From contig QHUU01000070.1 in assembly GCA_003222155.1 (NCBI GenBank), positions 1 to 43,583 of the forward strand: 43,583 bases of DNA, read 5' to 3'. The DNA comes from Gemmatimonadota bacterium (GTDB taxonomy: Bacteria; Gemmatimonadota; Gemmatimonadetes; Gemmatimonadales; GWC2-71-9). This document shows positions 23,961-33,089 of this stretch, in pieces. Positions within the stretch are counted from its first letter, which is position 1, and each line of letters begins with the position of its first letter. The notes beneath the pieces are model-generated. The model made no database searches and was not told the origin of the DNA. It saw nothing but the letters and a program-made list of their open reading frames with translations. The position numbers were made by a program, and so were the translations under genes.

Positions 23961-26900
23961 ATGCATCGAATCCTGTCCTTGCTCTCGCTCCTGGCGCTCG
24001 CCGCCGCCCCGAGGCTCCTCGAAGCCCAGGGCTCGATCTCCGGGACCATCACCGACACGTACACGGCCGCCCCGGTCGCGGGCGTCACGCTCAGCGTCGT
24101 CGGGACGGCGCTCGGCAGCGCGACCGATTCCGCCGGCCGATATACCGTGGCGAATGTACCCCCGGGCACGCAGCGGCTGCGAGCGCGCAGGGTGGGTTAC
24201 GCGCCCGCGGACACGACCGTCGTGGTGCGGCAGGGAGAACCGACGCTCGTGAATCTGCGGCTGCGGCCGAGTCCCTTCGAGCTGAATCCCGTGGTGGCGA
24301 TCGGGTACGGCGAGCAGGCCAAGGGGACGCTGACGGGCTCCGTCAGCGCCGTCTCGGGCAAAGACGTGCAGAGTGTCCCGGCGCTCAACCTGTCGAACAC
24401 GCTCGGCGGCCAGCTGCCCGGCCTGGTGACCGTCAACCCCAGCGGCGAGCCCGGGTACGACGGAGCGATCATCCGCGTCCGCGGCAGCCATACACTGAAC
24501 GACAACAGCGCGCTCGTGGTGGTCGACGGCGTGCCGGATCGGGACGGCGGCTTGGAGCGGCTCGACCCGGGGGACATCGAGAGCATCAGCGTGTTGAAAG
24601 ACGCCACGGCGGCGATTTACGGATCCCGCGCAGCCAACGGCGTCATTCTCGTCACGACCAAGCGGGGACGCAGCGGCGCAGTGCAACCGCCGCAGCTCAC
24701 CGTGACCATGAACCAGGGCTTCAACCACCCCACCCGTACGCCCAAGATGGCAGACGCCGCGACCTACATGACGATGCTCGACGAGATCGACATGTACCGG
24801 AACCAGACGCCGCGCTACTCGGCTGACGTGATCGCGAAGTATCGGCAGGGGGGCGATCCCTGGCTCTACCCGAACACCGACTGGTTCGGCGCGGTCATCA
24901 AGCCGATGTCGTACCAGACCAGAGGCAACGTCGCGCTGCGCGGCAGCAGCGAGCACATCGGGTATTACCTGTCCCTCAACGGTCTGACCGAAGACGGCTA
25001 CTACCGCAACAGTGCTACCCGGTATAACCAGTACAGCTTCCGCAGCAACATCGACGGTCGGATCACGGACCACCTCAGCCTGCGGTTCGACCTGACGGGA
25101 CGACTCGAGGACCGCAATTTCCCGGTCCGCAGCGCCGGCTCGATTTTCCGCGAGCTGATGCGCGGCAAGCCGAACCTTCCGGCGTACTGGCCGAACGGGC
25201 TGCCGGGTCCCGACATCGAGTACGGCGACAACCCGGTCGTGATCGGGACGCCGGCGACCGGATACGACCGGGACGGGCGTGACTACGTGCAGGGCAGCCT
25301 GGGCATGGAGTTCAAAGTGCCCGGGATCCGCGGCCTCACCGTCAGGGGCAATGCGTCCTACGACGTGCGCTTTCGGAGCCAGAAGACGTGGCGCACGCCC
25401 TGGACGCTGTACACCTGGGACTACAAGACGCGCGACGCGGACAGCCAGCCCGTGCTGCAGGCGGCCCAGCGGGGATACAGCACGCCGCAGCTGAACCAGT
25501 TTGACGGGCGCGGCACCGGGACCCTGCTCAACCTCGTGGGTGAGTACCGGCGGCAGTTCGGCCCGCACACGGTGGGCGTGCTGGGCGGCCTCGAGCGTCA
25601 GCTGGCGGACAGCGACTACGACAGCGCCTTCCGCGATTATTTCACCTCCGCTCAGATCGACCAGCTGTTCGCCGGGGGCGACCTCGGGAAGACGAACAAC
25701 GGTACCGCGTGGGTCGCGGCGCGGCAGAACTACTTCACCCGCATCAACTACGCCTTCCGGGACAAGTATCTCTTCGAGTTCGTGGGGCGCTACGACGGCT
25801 CCTACATTTTCCCGGCGGCGAAGCGGTTGGCCTTCTTCCCGGCCGTCTCGGCGGGGTGGCGCATTTCGGACGAGCCGTTTTTCCGTGACCACGTACCGCT
25901 ATTCGACGACCTGAAGCTGCGCGCCTCGTGGGGCGAGACGGGAAACGACCGGATCGAGCCGTGGCAGTACCTCCCCACCTACGGCTTCGGCGGCGGGTAC
26001 GTGTTCGGCGGCAATCAGGTCGTGACGAGCGTCTTCCCCACGCGTACACCCAACCCGAACGTGACGTGGGAGGTCGCGAAACAGTTCGACATCGGCCTCG
26101 AAGGGCGCCTCTTGAGCAACCGGCTCTCCTTCGAATTCGACCGGTTTAGCGAGCGGCGCAACAACATTCTCTCGTTTCGGAACGCCTCGGTTCCCCAGAC
26201 GGCCGCCATCCCCCTGCCGCGCGAGAACATCGGCGTGGTCGCCAACTCGGGCTACGACGGGTCGATCACCTGGCGGCAACAAATGGCCAACGACGTCTCT
26301 TTCCAGGTCACGTTCAACGGCGGCTATGCCCACAACAAGATTCTGTTCTGGGACGAGCCCCCGGGCGCGCCTCCCTGGCAAGTCGCGACCGGCCATCCCA
26401 TGAATTGTCCGAACCAGGCGAATCAGCGCTGCGATCCGCGCGCCGCCGGCATGTATTACGTGGCGATTGGGATCTTCAAGGACTCGGCCGCCGTCGCCAA
26501 TTACCCCCACTGGGCCGGTGCCCGACCGGGGGACATCATTTTCCAAGACGTCAACGGCGACGGTAAGATCGACGCGAACGACATGGTCCGGATCGACAAG
26601 ACCGGCGATCCCACCTTCACCGGCGGCCTCAGGCTCGCCGCGCAGGTGAAGAGCTTCGACGTCAGCGTCTTTTTCCACGCCGCCTTCGATGCGGTGCAGT
26701 ACTTCAGGACGGAATCCGGCGACATCGGCAACTTCACGCAGGAATACGCGCAGAATCGCTGGACCCCAGACAATCCCAACGCTCCCGGTCCACGCACCTT
26801 CAACCGCCAAGACGAATACTGGGTCGCGCCCCAGAACCCCAACACCTACTTCCTGCGCGATGCGTCGTTCATCCGTCTGAAGTCGGTCGAAGTGGGATAC

Positions 26901-27080
26901 CATCTCCCCGCTCACCTGGCGGCGGGGTTGGGCGTGCACGACGTCCGAGTCTACGCTAGCGGATACAATCTCCTGCTGTGGGACCGGTTCGGGGTGGTGG
27001 ATCCCGAGACGCGGGACAGCCAGGGTCAGTACTACCCGCAGCAGCGCGCGATCAATCTCGGCGCGTCCGTAACGTTCTGA
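23961..27080 (+). CDS. SusC-like TonB-dependent outer-membrane receptor 1
   Basis: The 1039-residue protein starts at ATG 23961 with a signal peptide, MHRILSLLSLLALAAAPRLLEAQ. An N-terminal carboxypeptidase-like beta-sandwich (about 24-105, GSISGTITDTYTAAPVAG onward) is followed by the plug domain (about 115-235) with ALVVVDGVPDRDG and IESISVLKDATAAIYGSRAANGVILVTTKRG (split here, last part YGSRAANGVILVTT). The rest is the 22-strand barrel, ending in a phenylalanine (SVTF), with the DVNGDGKIDANDM loop typical of SusC proteins. SusC imports oligosaccharides by TonB energy through the barrel while a SusD lipoprotein acts as its lid. Its SusD partner follows 14 bp downstream. Confidence 0.95.
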   Translation: MHRILSLLSLLALAAAPRLLEAQGSISGTITDTYTAAPVAGVTLSVVGTALGSATDSAGRYTVANVPPGTQRLRARRVGYAPADTTVVVRQGEPTLVNLRLRPSPFELNPVVAIGYGEQAKGTLTGSVSAVSGKDVQSVPALNLSNTLGGQLPGLVTVNPSGEPGYDGAIIRVRGSHTLNDNSALVVVDGVPDRDGGLERLDPGDIESISVLKDATAAIYGSRAANGVILVTTKRGRSGAVQPPQLTVTMNQGFNHPTRTPKMADAATYMTMLDEIDMYRNQTPRYSADVIAKYRQGGDPWLYPNTDWFGAVIKPMSYQTRGNVALRGSSEHIGYYLSLNGLTEDGYYRNSATRYNQYSFRSNIDGRITDHLSLRFDLTGRLEDRNFPVRSAGSIFRELMRGKPNLPAYWPNGLPGPDIEYGDNPVVIGTPATGYDRDGRDYVQGSLGMEFKVPGIRGLTVRGNASYDVRFRSQKTWRTPWTLYTWDYKTRDADSQPVLQAAQRGYSTPQLNQFDGRGTGTLLNLVGEYRRQFGPHTVGVLGGLERQLADSDYDSAFRDYFTSAQIDQLFAGGDLGKTNNGTAWVAARQNYFTRINYAFRDKYLFEFVGRYDGSYIFPAAKRLAFFPAVSAGWRISDEPFFRDHVPLFDDLKLRASWGETGNDRIEPWQYLPTYGFGGGYVFGGNQVVTSVFPTRTPNPNVTWEVAKQFDIGLEGRLLSNRLSFEFDRFSERRNNILSFRNASVPQTAAIPLPRENIGVVANSGYDGSITWRQQMANDVSFQVTFNGGYAHNKILFWDEPPGAPPWQVATGHPMNCPNQANQRCDPRAAGMYYVAIGIFKDSAAVANYPHWAGARPGDIIFQDVNGDGKIDANDMVRIDKTGDPTFTGGLRLAAQVKSFDVSVFFHAAFDAVQYFRTESGDIGNFTQEYAQNRWTPDNPNAPGPRTFNRQDEYWVAPQNPNTYFLRDASFIRLKSVEVGYHLPAHLAAGLGVHDVRVYASGYNLLLWDRFGVVDPETRDSQGQYYPQQRAINLGASVTF

Positions 27081-27094
27081 CGGGGACACCGAAC

Positions 27095-28885
27095 ATGAGA
27101 CTCCATATCCGGATCACCAGGGCGGCGGTGCTGGTTCTCCTCGGGTTGACGGGTTGCACCGGGGTCATGGACCTCACCCCGAAGGATCAATTGCCGGAGG
27201 AGGCGGTCTTCGCAGACCCGAATCTCGCCCAGGCCTTCCTGAACGACATGTATCGGGGGCTGGGGCACGGTCTGTACGAGATCATGCTGGCCTCCATCAC
27301 CGACGAAACGCACTTCATCCACAACTACGCCACGGAGCCGGTCGTCAAGTCGATCATCACCTCGAGCGACCGCGGCGCGATCGACGATGGCCGATTCGCG
27401 CACTTCAACTGGGGACCCACCTACTCTCGCATCCGGCAGACGAACGTGTTCCTGAGCCACATCGACAAGACCACGTTCGACGATGCCTGGAAGCACCGGA
27501 TGAAGGGGGAAGCGTACTTCCTGAGGGCGTACTTCTACCACAACCTGATGCGGATGTACGGCGGCGTGCCACTCATCACGAAGGTCTACGGGCTGAACGA
27601 AGACTACCGGGTCGCCCGCAACACCTTCCAGGAGACGGTCGCCTTCATCGTGGCCAATGCCGACTCGGCGGCTGCGCTGCTGCCGCTCTCGTACAGCGGC
27701 GCCGACCTCGGCCGGGCGACGAAGGGGGCCGCGCTCGCGCTCAAGGCACGCGTGCTGCTGTACGCGGCGAGCGAGCTGTACAACGTGAACCCGAGCGGCA
27801 AGCCCGAAAACGGCTATACCACGGCGCAGGATCGCACGGCCCTCTGGAGGGCCGCGAAGGACGCGGCCAAGGCCGTGATGGATCTCGGCATCTACAGCCT
27901 GTTCCGCCCGAGCCCGGCGAACGCGCAGGAGGCCGCCAAGAACTACGGTGACCTGTTCCTGCAGACGATGAGCGAAGAAGTGATCCTGAGCCGTTTCTTC
28001 CTGTCGACTCGGGACGACGGCTACAATCCCGGCCTGCACAACGGTCCCAACGGCTTTCACACCTGGGGCGGGAACACCCCGATCCAGAACCTAGTCGACG
28101 ACTATCGCATGTCCGACGGCTCGAAGTTCGACTGGAACAACCCGGTGGAGGCCGGGGCGCCGTACGCGAACCGCGACCCCCGTTTTTACGCCTCAATCGC
28201 CTACGACGGCGCCCCGTGGAGACCGCGTCCTGACGACGTGAAGGGCCTGGACCCCGTCGGCATCATCCAGACGTTCCGGCAGCTCGCCATCCGCAACGAC
28301 TCAGGCAGGGTGACGGATGTGGTGCCCGGCCTTGACACCCGTGACAGCCCGGTCGAGAACTGGAACGGTGCCTACTCCGGCTACTACATCCGGAAATTCG
28401 TCGACCCGTCCATCAACGCGCAGTTCATCAAGGAGCAAGTCCCCTGGATCTTCTTCAGGTACGCTGAAGTGCTCCTCAACTACGCCGAGGCCTCGATCGA
28501 GCTCAATGAGCTGGCGGATGCCGTCAGCGCCCTGAACCAGATCCGGGTGCGCGCCGGCATGCCGGTGTTCTCGGCGGCGTTGGGCCAGGCCGCGCTGCGG
28601 GACGAGTACCGCAACGAGCGCCGCGTCGAGATGGCGTTCGAAGAGCAGCGCTTCTTCGACGTCCGACGCTGGATGATCGCGCCTCAACCGGAGAGCCAGC
28701 CCGCGCGCGGCATCAACATCTTCCTCGACGGGACCAGCCGGACAGACCGGACGACCTGGCGGAACTACCGCTACGCGATCGACACCGTCCAGGCGCGGGC
28801 GTGGAACGACAAGATGTACTTCATGCCGATTCGCCTGGATGAGCTGAACCGGAACAGCATGCTCAAGCAGAATCCGGGATACTGA
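27095..28885 (+). CDS. SusD/RagB-like surface lipoprotein 1
   Basis: ATG at 27095 gives 596 residues. A lipoprotein signal, MRLHIRITRAAVLVLLGLTGC, places the lipid on Cys21. The sequence shows the SusD order: N-terminal QLPEEAVFADPNLAQAFLNDMY (about 35-56), TPR-like helices including KHRMKGEAYFLRAYFYHNLMRMYGGVPL (split KGEAYFLRAYFYHN, about 136-163), then VPWIFFRYAEVLLNYAEASIELN and the C-terminal LNQIRVRAGMP...RRVEMAFEEQRFFDVRRW, ending PIRLDELNRNSMLKQNPGY. SusD proteins bind glycans at the cell surface and open like a lid over SusC. It follows susC1 directly and forms a pair with it. Confidence 0.94.
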   Translation: MRLHIRITRAAVLVLLGLTGCTGVMDLTPKDQLPEEAVFADPNLAQAFLNDMYRGLGHGLYEIMLASITDETHFIHNYATEPVVKSIITSSDRGAIDDGRFAHFNWGPTYSRIRQTNVFLSHIDKTTFDDAWKHRMKGEAYFLRAYFYHNLMRMYGGVPLITKVYGLNEDYRVARNTFQETVAFIVANADSAAALLPLSYSGADLGRATKGAALALKARVLLYAASELYNVNPSGKPENGYTTAQDRTALWRAAKDAAKAVMDLGIYSLFRPSPANAQEAAKNYGDLFLQTMSEEVILSRFFLSTRDDGYNPGLHNGPNGFHTWGGNTPIQNLVDDYRMSDGSKFDWNNPVEAGAPYANRDPRFYASIAYDGAPWRPRPDDVKGLDPVGIIQTFRQLAIRNDSGRVTDVVPGLDTRDSPVENWNGAYSGYYIRKFVDPSINAQFIKEQVPWIFFRYAEVLLNYAEASIELNELADAVSALNQIRVRAGMPVFSAALGQAALRDEYRNERRVEMAFEEQRFFDVRRWMIAPQPESQPARGINIFLDGTSRTDRTTWRNYRYAIDTVQARAWNDKMYFMPIRLDELNRNSMLKQNPGY

Positions 28886-28886
28886 G

Positions 28887-29327
28887 CTGAAGCGAGACTG
28901 CCGCGGGCTCATCGTCGCCGTCGTAATCGGCTGCGGGCGCGGCGCGCCGCCGCCGGAGCGCGCCGCCCCGGTTGCCACCGGTGCCGTGACCACCGTGGTT
29001 CCGACCGAGACGGACGCGCGCGTCGCTCGGGTGGAAGAGCTGCTGCGCGGGGTGCCGGGACTGGACGTGACCCGACTGTCCGACGGCAATTATCAGCTCC
29101 GCATCCGCGGCCACCGCAGCATCCGCGGGAACCCCGGCGACGACGACCCGCTGGTCGTCATCGACGGCATTCCCATCTCGCGCGAGGCGGTCGCCAGCGC
29201 GCTCGCCGCGCTCGCGCCCGGAGACGTCGCCCGGATCGAAGTGCTCAAAGATGCCGGGGCGGCGGGGATGTACGGCTCGCGCGGAGCCAACGGGGTGATC
29301 GTCATTACCACCAAGCGCGCCCGATAA
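28887..29327 (+). CDS. Stand-alone TonB plug-domain lipoprotein, probable CTG start
   Basis: Only a plug domain is present, without any barrel. From CTG at 28887 the product has 146 residues and begins MKRDCRGLIVAVVIGCGRG, a lipoprotein signal with Cys16 in the lipobox VIGC. No ATG, GTG or TTG occurs in frame between the upstream stop at 28845 and this point; the first standard start is GTG at 28986, which would lose the signal. The plug (about 45-146) includes VEELLRGVPGLDV, DPLVVIDGIPI, ARIEVLKDAGAAGMYGSRGA and NGVIVITTKRAR, the same motifs as in SusC plugs. It lies directly after susD1 and before the small barrel gene. It could be an accessory periplasmic or surface part of the SusCD machine, or a decaying receptor. 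Confidence 0.7.
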   Translation: MKRDCRGLIVAVVIGCGRGAPPPERAAPVATGAVTTVVPTETDARVARVEELLRGVPGLDVTRLSDGNYQLRIRGHRSIRGNPGDDDPLVVIDGIPISREAVASALAALAPGDVARIEVLKDAGAAGMYGSRGANGVIVITTKRAR

Positions 29328-29347
29328 TAATGGACAGGAGGAGCGAC

Positions 29348-29884
29348 ATGATGACTCGAGTGATTCGGCTCGCCGCCACGGCGTCCCTCGCCGCCACCCT
29401 GCCGCTGGCGGCCCAACGCGTCGGCACGATCGAGATCGGGGCATTCGCACGCTACACCGATTTCGACAACAGCCTGGGGTTCGGGAACGCGATCGGCGTG
29501 GGGGGACGGGGCGCAGTGTACGTGCGGCCCGACTTCGCGCTCGAGCTGGACGTGTCCCGATCGACGAAGTACACCCCGGTGCACGCGCGGCTGGTCAGGG
29601 CGTTCGCGGCGGGCGCGCGCGCCGACGTGCTGCTCGGTGGGGGCTACGTACGCAACTCGTACGGCGGGGCGCTGGGCGTGAGCGACGGCGGGTTCTCCGC
29701 CCTCCTGGGACTGCGCTACCGCGTGGGCGAGCGTCTGTGGCTGCGGGCCGGATTCGACGCCGACGCCATGTTCTCGACCGACAGCCGGCGCAGCAATCCG
29801 CTTCCCTTCTACAGCGGGAACTGGGGCCTCCAGCTGGGCGCCACGCTGCGGCTCAACGGCGGCCGGGGCGGCGCGCAACCGTAA
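29348..29884 (+). CDS. Small outer-membrane beta-barrel protein
   Basis: A strong AGGAGGAG at 29336-29343 leads to ATG at 29348 (a second ATG follows at once), giving 178 residues. A signal peptide ending near LPLAAQR is followed by alternating hydrophobic and polar strands: GTIEIGAFARYTDFD, GGRGAVYVRPDFALELDV, FSALLGLRYRVGERLWLRAGFDADAMF, NWGLQLGATLRLN. This is the pattern of an eight-stranded OmpA/OmpW-like barrel. No peptidoglycan-binding domain is present. Its place between the plug lipoprotein and susC2 suggests a role in the same surface complex, perhaps passing small molecules or bracing the SusCD pairs. The exact function is unknown. Confidence 0.7.
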   Translation: MMTRVIRLAATASLAATLPLAAQRVGTIEIGAFARYTDFDNSLGFGNAIGVGGRGAVYVRPDFALELDVSRSTKYTPVHARLVRAFAAGARADVLLGGGYVRNSYGGALGVSDGGFSALLGLRYRVGERLWLRAGFDADAMFSTDSRRSNPLPFYSGNWGLQLGATLRLNGGRGGAQP

Positions 29885-29896
29885 GGAGGCCGGGTC

Positions 29897-32800
29897 ATGA
29901 GACGCCGTCCCTGCGCCTGGCTTATTCTGAGCGGGGCGCTCGTCGGAGGCGCACTGCGCGCCCAGGCCCCGACGGGTACGATCACGGGCCACGTGACCGA
30001 TGCCCCGACCGCGCGCCCGGTGCTGGGCGTCCGGGTGACGGTGGTCGGCACGGACCGAGGCGTCGTCACGCGCGACGACGGCGGCTTCGTCCTGACGGAC
30101 GTGCCGGAAGGTGCGCACCGCGTGCGGGCCACGAGAATCGGCTTCACCCCCCAGGAGCAGACGGTAGTCGTGGTCGCCGGGCAGTCGGTGACGGCGGATT
30201 TCACGCTGTCCACGGTCGCCGTCTCGCTGTCGGACGTCGTCGTGGTGGGCTATGGGACGCAGCGCCGGGCCGACCTCACGGGCGCCGTCGTGTCCGTGCC
30301 CCCCGACCAGGTCCAGAAGACCGCGGTGGTCAGCCTGCAGCAGGCGCTGCAGGGGAGCGTGCCGGGTGCGACGGTGACGCAGGGCGACGCGGCGCCGGGC
30401 GGCGCGATTTCCGTGCAGATCCGCGGCGCGACCTCGACCAGCGGCGATAACCAGCCGCTGTACGTGATCGACGGCGTGGCGGTCGGGACGGCCGGGGTCG
30501 ACAAGTTCACCGTCGGGCCGTCGGAGCCGAGCTTCACCACCATGACCACCACCAATCCGCTGTCCACGCTCGCCCCCTCCGACATCGAATCGATCGACGT
30601 CCTGAAGGACGCCTCGGCCACCGCGATTTACGGCAGCCGCGGCGCGAACGGCGTGGTGATCATCACCACCAAGCGGGGCCAGCGCGGCCAGCCGGGGCAG
30701 ATCACTTTCAGCTCCTCGACCGGGATGTCGACCGTGGTGCGCGAGCTCGACGTGTTGAACGCGCGCGACTACGCCACCTACGTGAACAAAGCCAACGTCA
30801 ACGCGGGCCAGCAGGCGCCCTACGGCGGACGGACGGGGAGCATCGCCCCCGACAGCATCGCCCGGCTGTACGGCGCGGGCATCGACTGGCAACGCGCCAT
30901 TTTCCGTACGGCGGCCACGCGCGACCTGCAGCTCGCCTTTTCGGGCGGGGACGGGAGCGGCAGCTATGCCGTGAGCGGCAATTACTTCGACCAGGACGGC
31001 GCGATCCGCGGCTCCGGTTTCGGGCGCGGGGGGGTGCGCGCCAACCTGGACCGCAAGCTCAACTCGATCGTGCGCATCTCGAGCAGCCTGGACGTCACGC
31101 GCTCCAAGGCCAACCTGGTGCGCTCGTCCGGCACCGAGGGCACGAGCGCCGAGGGGATCGTGCGGGGCGCGCTCCGCTACAGCCCGCTCCCGAACGAGGC
31201 GTACGACACCTCACGCCTTGCGATCGATCCGCGGGCCGAGAACCTGGCTCTGTCCGGCATCCTGGGCGCGAACCCGCTGCGCTACACCGACGAGGTGCAC
31301 GAGAGCGAGACGGTGACGCGCGGCCTGGGCGGCCTCCGCATGTTCGCGCAGCTCCTGCCCTCCCTCTCGTTCGAGACGAGCATCGGGGCGAACTACGAGC
31401 GCAAGGGCGTCGACTCGTACTTCCCGCGCACCGTGTTCGAGGGCAGGAACAGCGACGGGCTCGCCATCGTGAGCGGCTCCGAGTACGTGAACCTGGTGCA
31501 CGAAGACCTGGTGCGGTTCGACCGGGAGCTCGGCGCCGACCATCACCTCGACGCGGTCGCGGGCTTCACCTACGAGTGGGACCGCAGCAGCTGGAACAGA
31601 GACGAGGTGAGGAAATTCCCCGACGACATCCTCGGCTCGAGCGCGCTGCAGCGTGGGCTCGCGGTGTCGGCGCCGCTCAGCGGCGTCGCCGTGTGGAAGA
31701 CGGCGTCGTACCTGGCGCGCGTGAACTACGGCTTCCGCGACCGCTATCTCGTCACCGGCACGCTGCGCTCCGACGGCTCCTCCAGGTTCGCCATCAACAA
31801 CAAGTGGGCCACGTTCGCGTCGCTGGGACTGGCCTGGCGCGCCAAGCAGGAGCCCTTCCTGCGCGACGTCGCGTTCCTCACCGACTTGAAGCTGCGCGGC
31901 AGCTACGGGCAGTCGGGCAACCAGGCGATCGACACCTACCAGTCGCTCGCGAGCGTCCAATGCGGCACCACCGTGCTGGACGCGCAGCTCGTGTCGGCCT
32001 GCTACTTCGCGCGGCTCGCGAACCCGAACCTCGGGTGGGAAACGACCACCCAGTACGACGTGGGGCTCGACGTCTCGGCGTGGCAGAATCGCGTGACGCT
32101 GACGGCCGACCTGTATCGCAAGCGCACCGACGGCCTGCTGCAGAACGTGACCCAGGCCCCCAACACGGGCTATTCGAGCGCCTGGGTCAACTCCGGGCGC
32201 GTGACGAATCTGGGGCTCGAGCTCGCGGCGGACGTCCGCATCCTCAGCGGCGCGGCGGGCGGCCCCGCCTGGACGGTTTCGGCCAACATCGCCGGCAACC
32301 GGAACCGCATCGTGAGCCTCGGCGCCACGCAGCAGCAGTTCTCCGATCGACTGGGGGCGGGTGGGGGGCTCGAGGTGAACCCCTTCATCCAGAAGCCGGG
32401 CCTGCCGATCGGCACCATCTGGGGCTACCAGACCGACGGGATCTTCCGGGACACGGCCGCGGTCAACGCCTACAAGAGCGTGCAGCCCGACGCCCAGCTG
32501 GGCGACTATCGCTACAAGGATCTGAACGGCGACGGACACTTGACCGACGCCGACAAGACGATGATCGGCAACGTGAATCCCGACTACGTCTTTGGCATCA
32601 CCAACCGCGTCACATTCGGTCGCTTCGATTTCAGCGCCCTGATCCAGGGAGTGCACGGAAACAACATCCTCAACGCCAACCGGCTCCAGTTCCTCGCGCT
32701 CGACGGCTTCGGCGGCAACATTCCGCTGGAGTACTACCGGAACGCTTTCGATCCCGTGACGAACCCCAACGGCAAGTACCCCATGGTCACCGCCAACCGT

Positions 32801-33076
32801 GTCGGCGTGGGGCGATTCTCCGATGCCTTCGTGGAGGACGGGAGCTACATCCGGCTCAAGAACGTGCAGCTCGGCTACGAGCTGCCGCCCAGGGTCGTTC
32901 CCGGGGCGCAGGCCGCCCGGGTTTATGTCAGCGCGATCAATCTGCTCACGAGCACCGACTATACGGGCTACGACCCCGAGGTCAGCGCCTTCAGCACGAC
33001 CGCCATGCGCGGCGTGGACCTGGGAAGCTACCCGCAGTCGCGCCTGCTCACCTTCGGCATGACCTTGACCTTCTGA
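29897..33076 (+). CDS. SusC-like TonB-dependent outer-membrane receptor 2
   Basis: AAGGAGG before ATG 29897 gives a strong start. The 1059-residue product has a signal peptide (MRRRPCAWLILSGALVGGALRAQ), a carboxypeptidase-like domain (about 26-110, GTITGHVTDAPTARPVLG onward), the plug domain (about 113-260) with YVIDGVAVGTAG and IDVLKDASATAIYGSRGANG, and a barrel ending LLTFGMTLTF with the C-terminal Phe. DLNGDGHLTDADKTMIGN is the usual SusC loop. The plug has extra sequence around 195-225 (FTVGPSEPSFTTMTTTNPLS). It forms a second SusCD pair with the gene at 33090, so the locus may import glycans of two sizes. It differs from receptor 1 in length and detail and is not a recent copy. Confidence 0.95.
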   Translation: MRRRPCAWLILSGALVGGALRAQAPTGTITGHVTDAPTARPVLGVRVTVVGTDRGVVTRDDGGFVLTDVPEGAHRVRATRIGFTPQEQTVVVVAGQSVTADFTLSTVAVSLSDVVVVGYGTQRRADLTGAVVSVPPDQVQKTAVVSLQQALQGSVPGATVTQGDAAPGGAISVQIRGATSTSGDNQPLYVIDGVAVGTAGVDKFTVGPSEPSFTTMTTTNPLSTLAPSDIESIDVLKDASATAIYGSRGANGVVIITTKRGQRGQPGQITFSSSTGMSTVVRELDVLNARDYATYVNKANVNAGQQAPYGGRTGSIAPDSIARLYGAGIDWQRAIFRTAATRDLQLAFSGGDGSGSYAVSGNYFDQDGAIRGSGFGRGGVRANLDRKLNSIVRISSSLDVTRSKANLVRSSGTEGTSAEGIVRGALRYSPLPNEAYDTSRLAIDPRAENLALSGILGANPLRYTDEVHESETVTRGLGGLRMFAQLLPSLSFETSIGANYERKGVDSYFPRTVFEGRNSDGLAIVSGSEYVNLVHEDLVRFDRELGADHHLDAVAGFTYEWDRSSWNRDEVRKFPDDILGSSALQRGLAVSAPLSGVAVWKTASYLARVNYGFRDRYLVTGTLRSDGSSRFAINNKWATFASLGLAWRAKQEPFLRDVAFLTDLKLRGSYGQSGNQAIDTYQSLASVQCGTTVLDAQLVSACYFARLANPNLGWETTTQYDVGLDVSAWQNRVTLTADLYRKRTDGLLQNVTQAPNTGYSSAWVNSGRVTNLGLELAADVRILSGAAGGPAWTVSANIAGNRNRIVSLGATQQQFSDRLGAGGGLEVNPFIQKPGLPIGTIWGYQTDGIFRDTAAVNAYKSVQPDAQLGDYRYKDLNGDGHLTDADKTMIGNVNPDYVFGITNRVTFGRFDFSALIQGVHGNNILNANRLQFLALDGFGGNIPLEYYRNAFDPVTNPNGKYPMVTANRVGVGRFSDAFVEDGSYIRLKNVQLGYELPPRVVPGAQAARVYVSAINLLTSTDYTGYDPEVSAFSTTAMRGVDLGSYPQSRLLTFGMTLTF

Positions 33077-33089
33077 AAGGAGGCACGCC

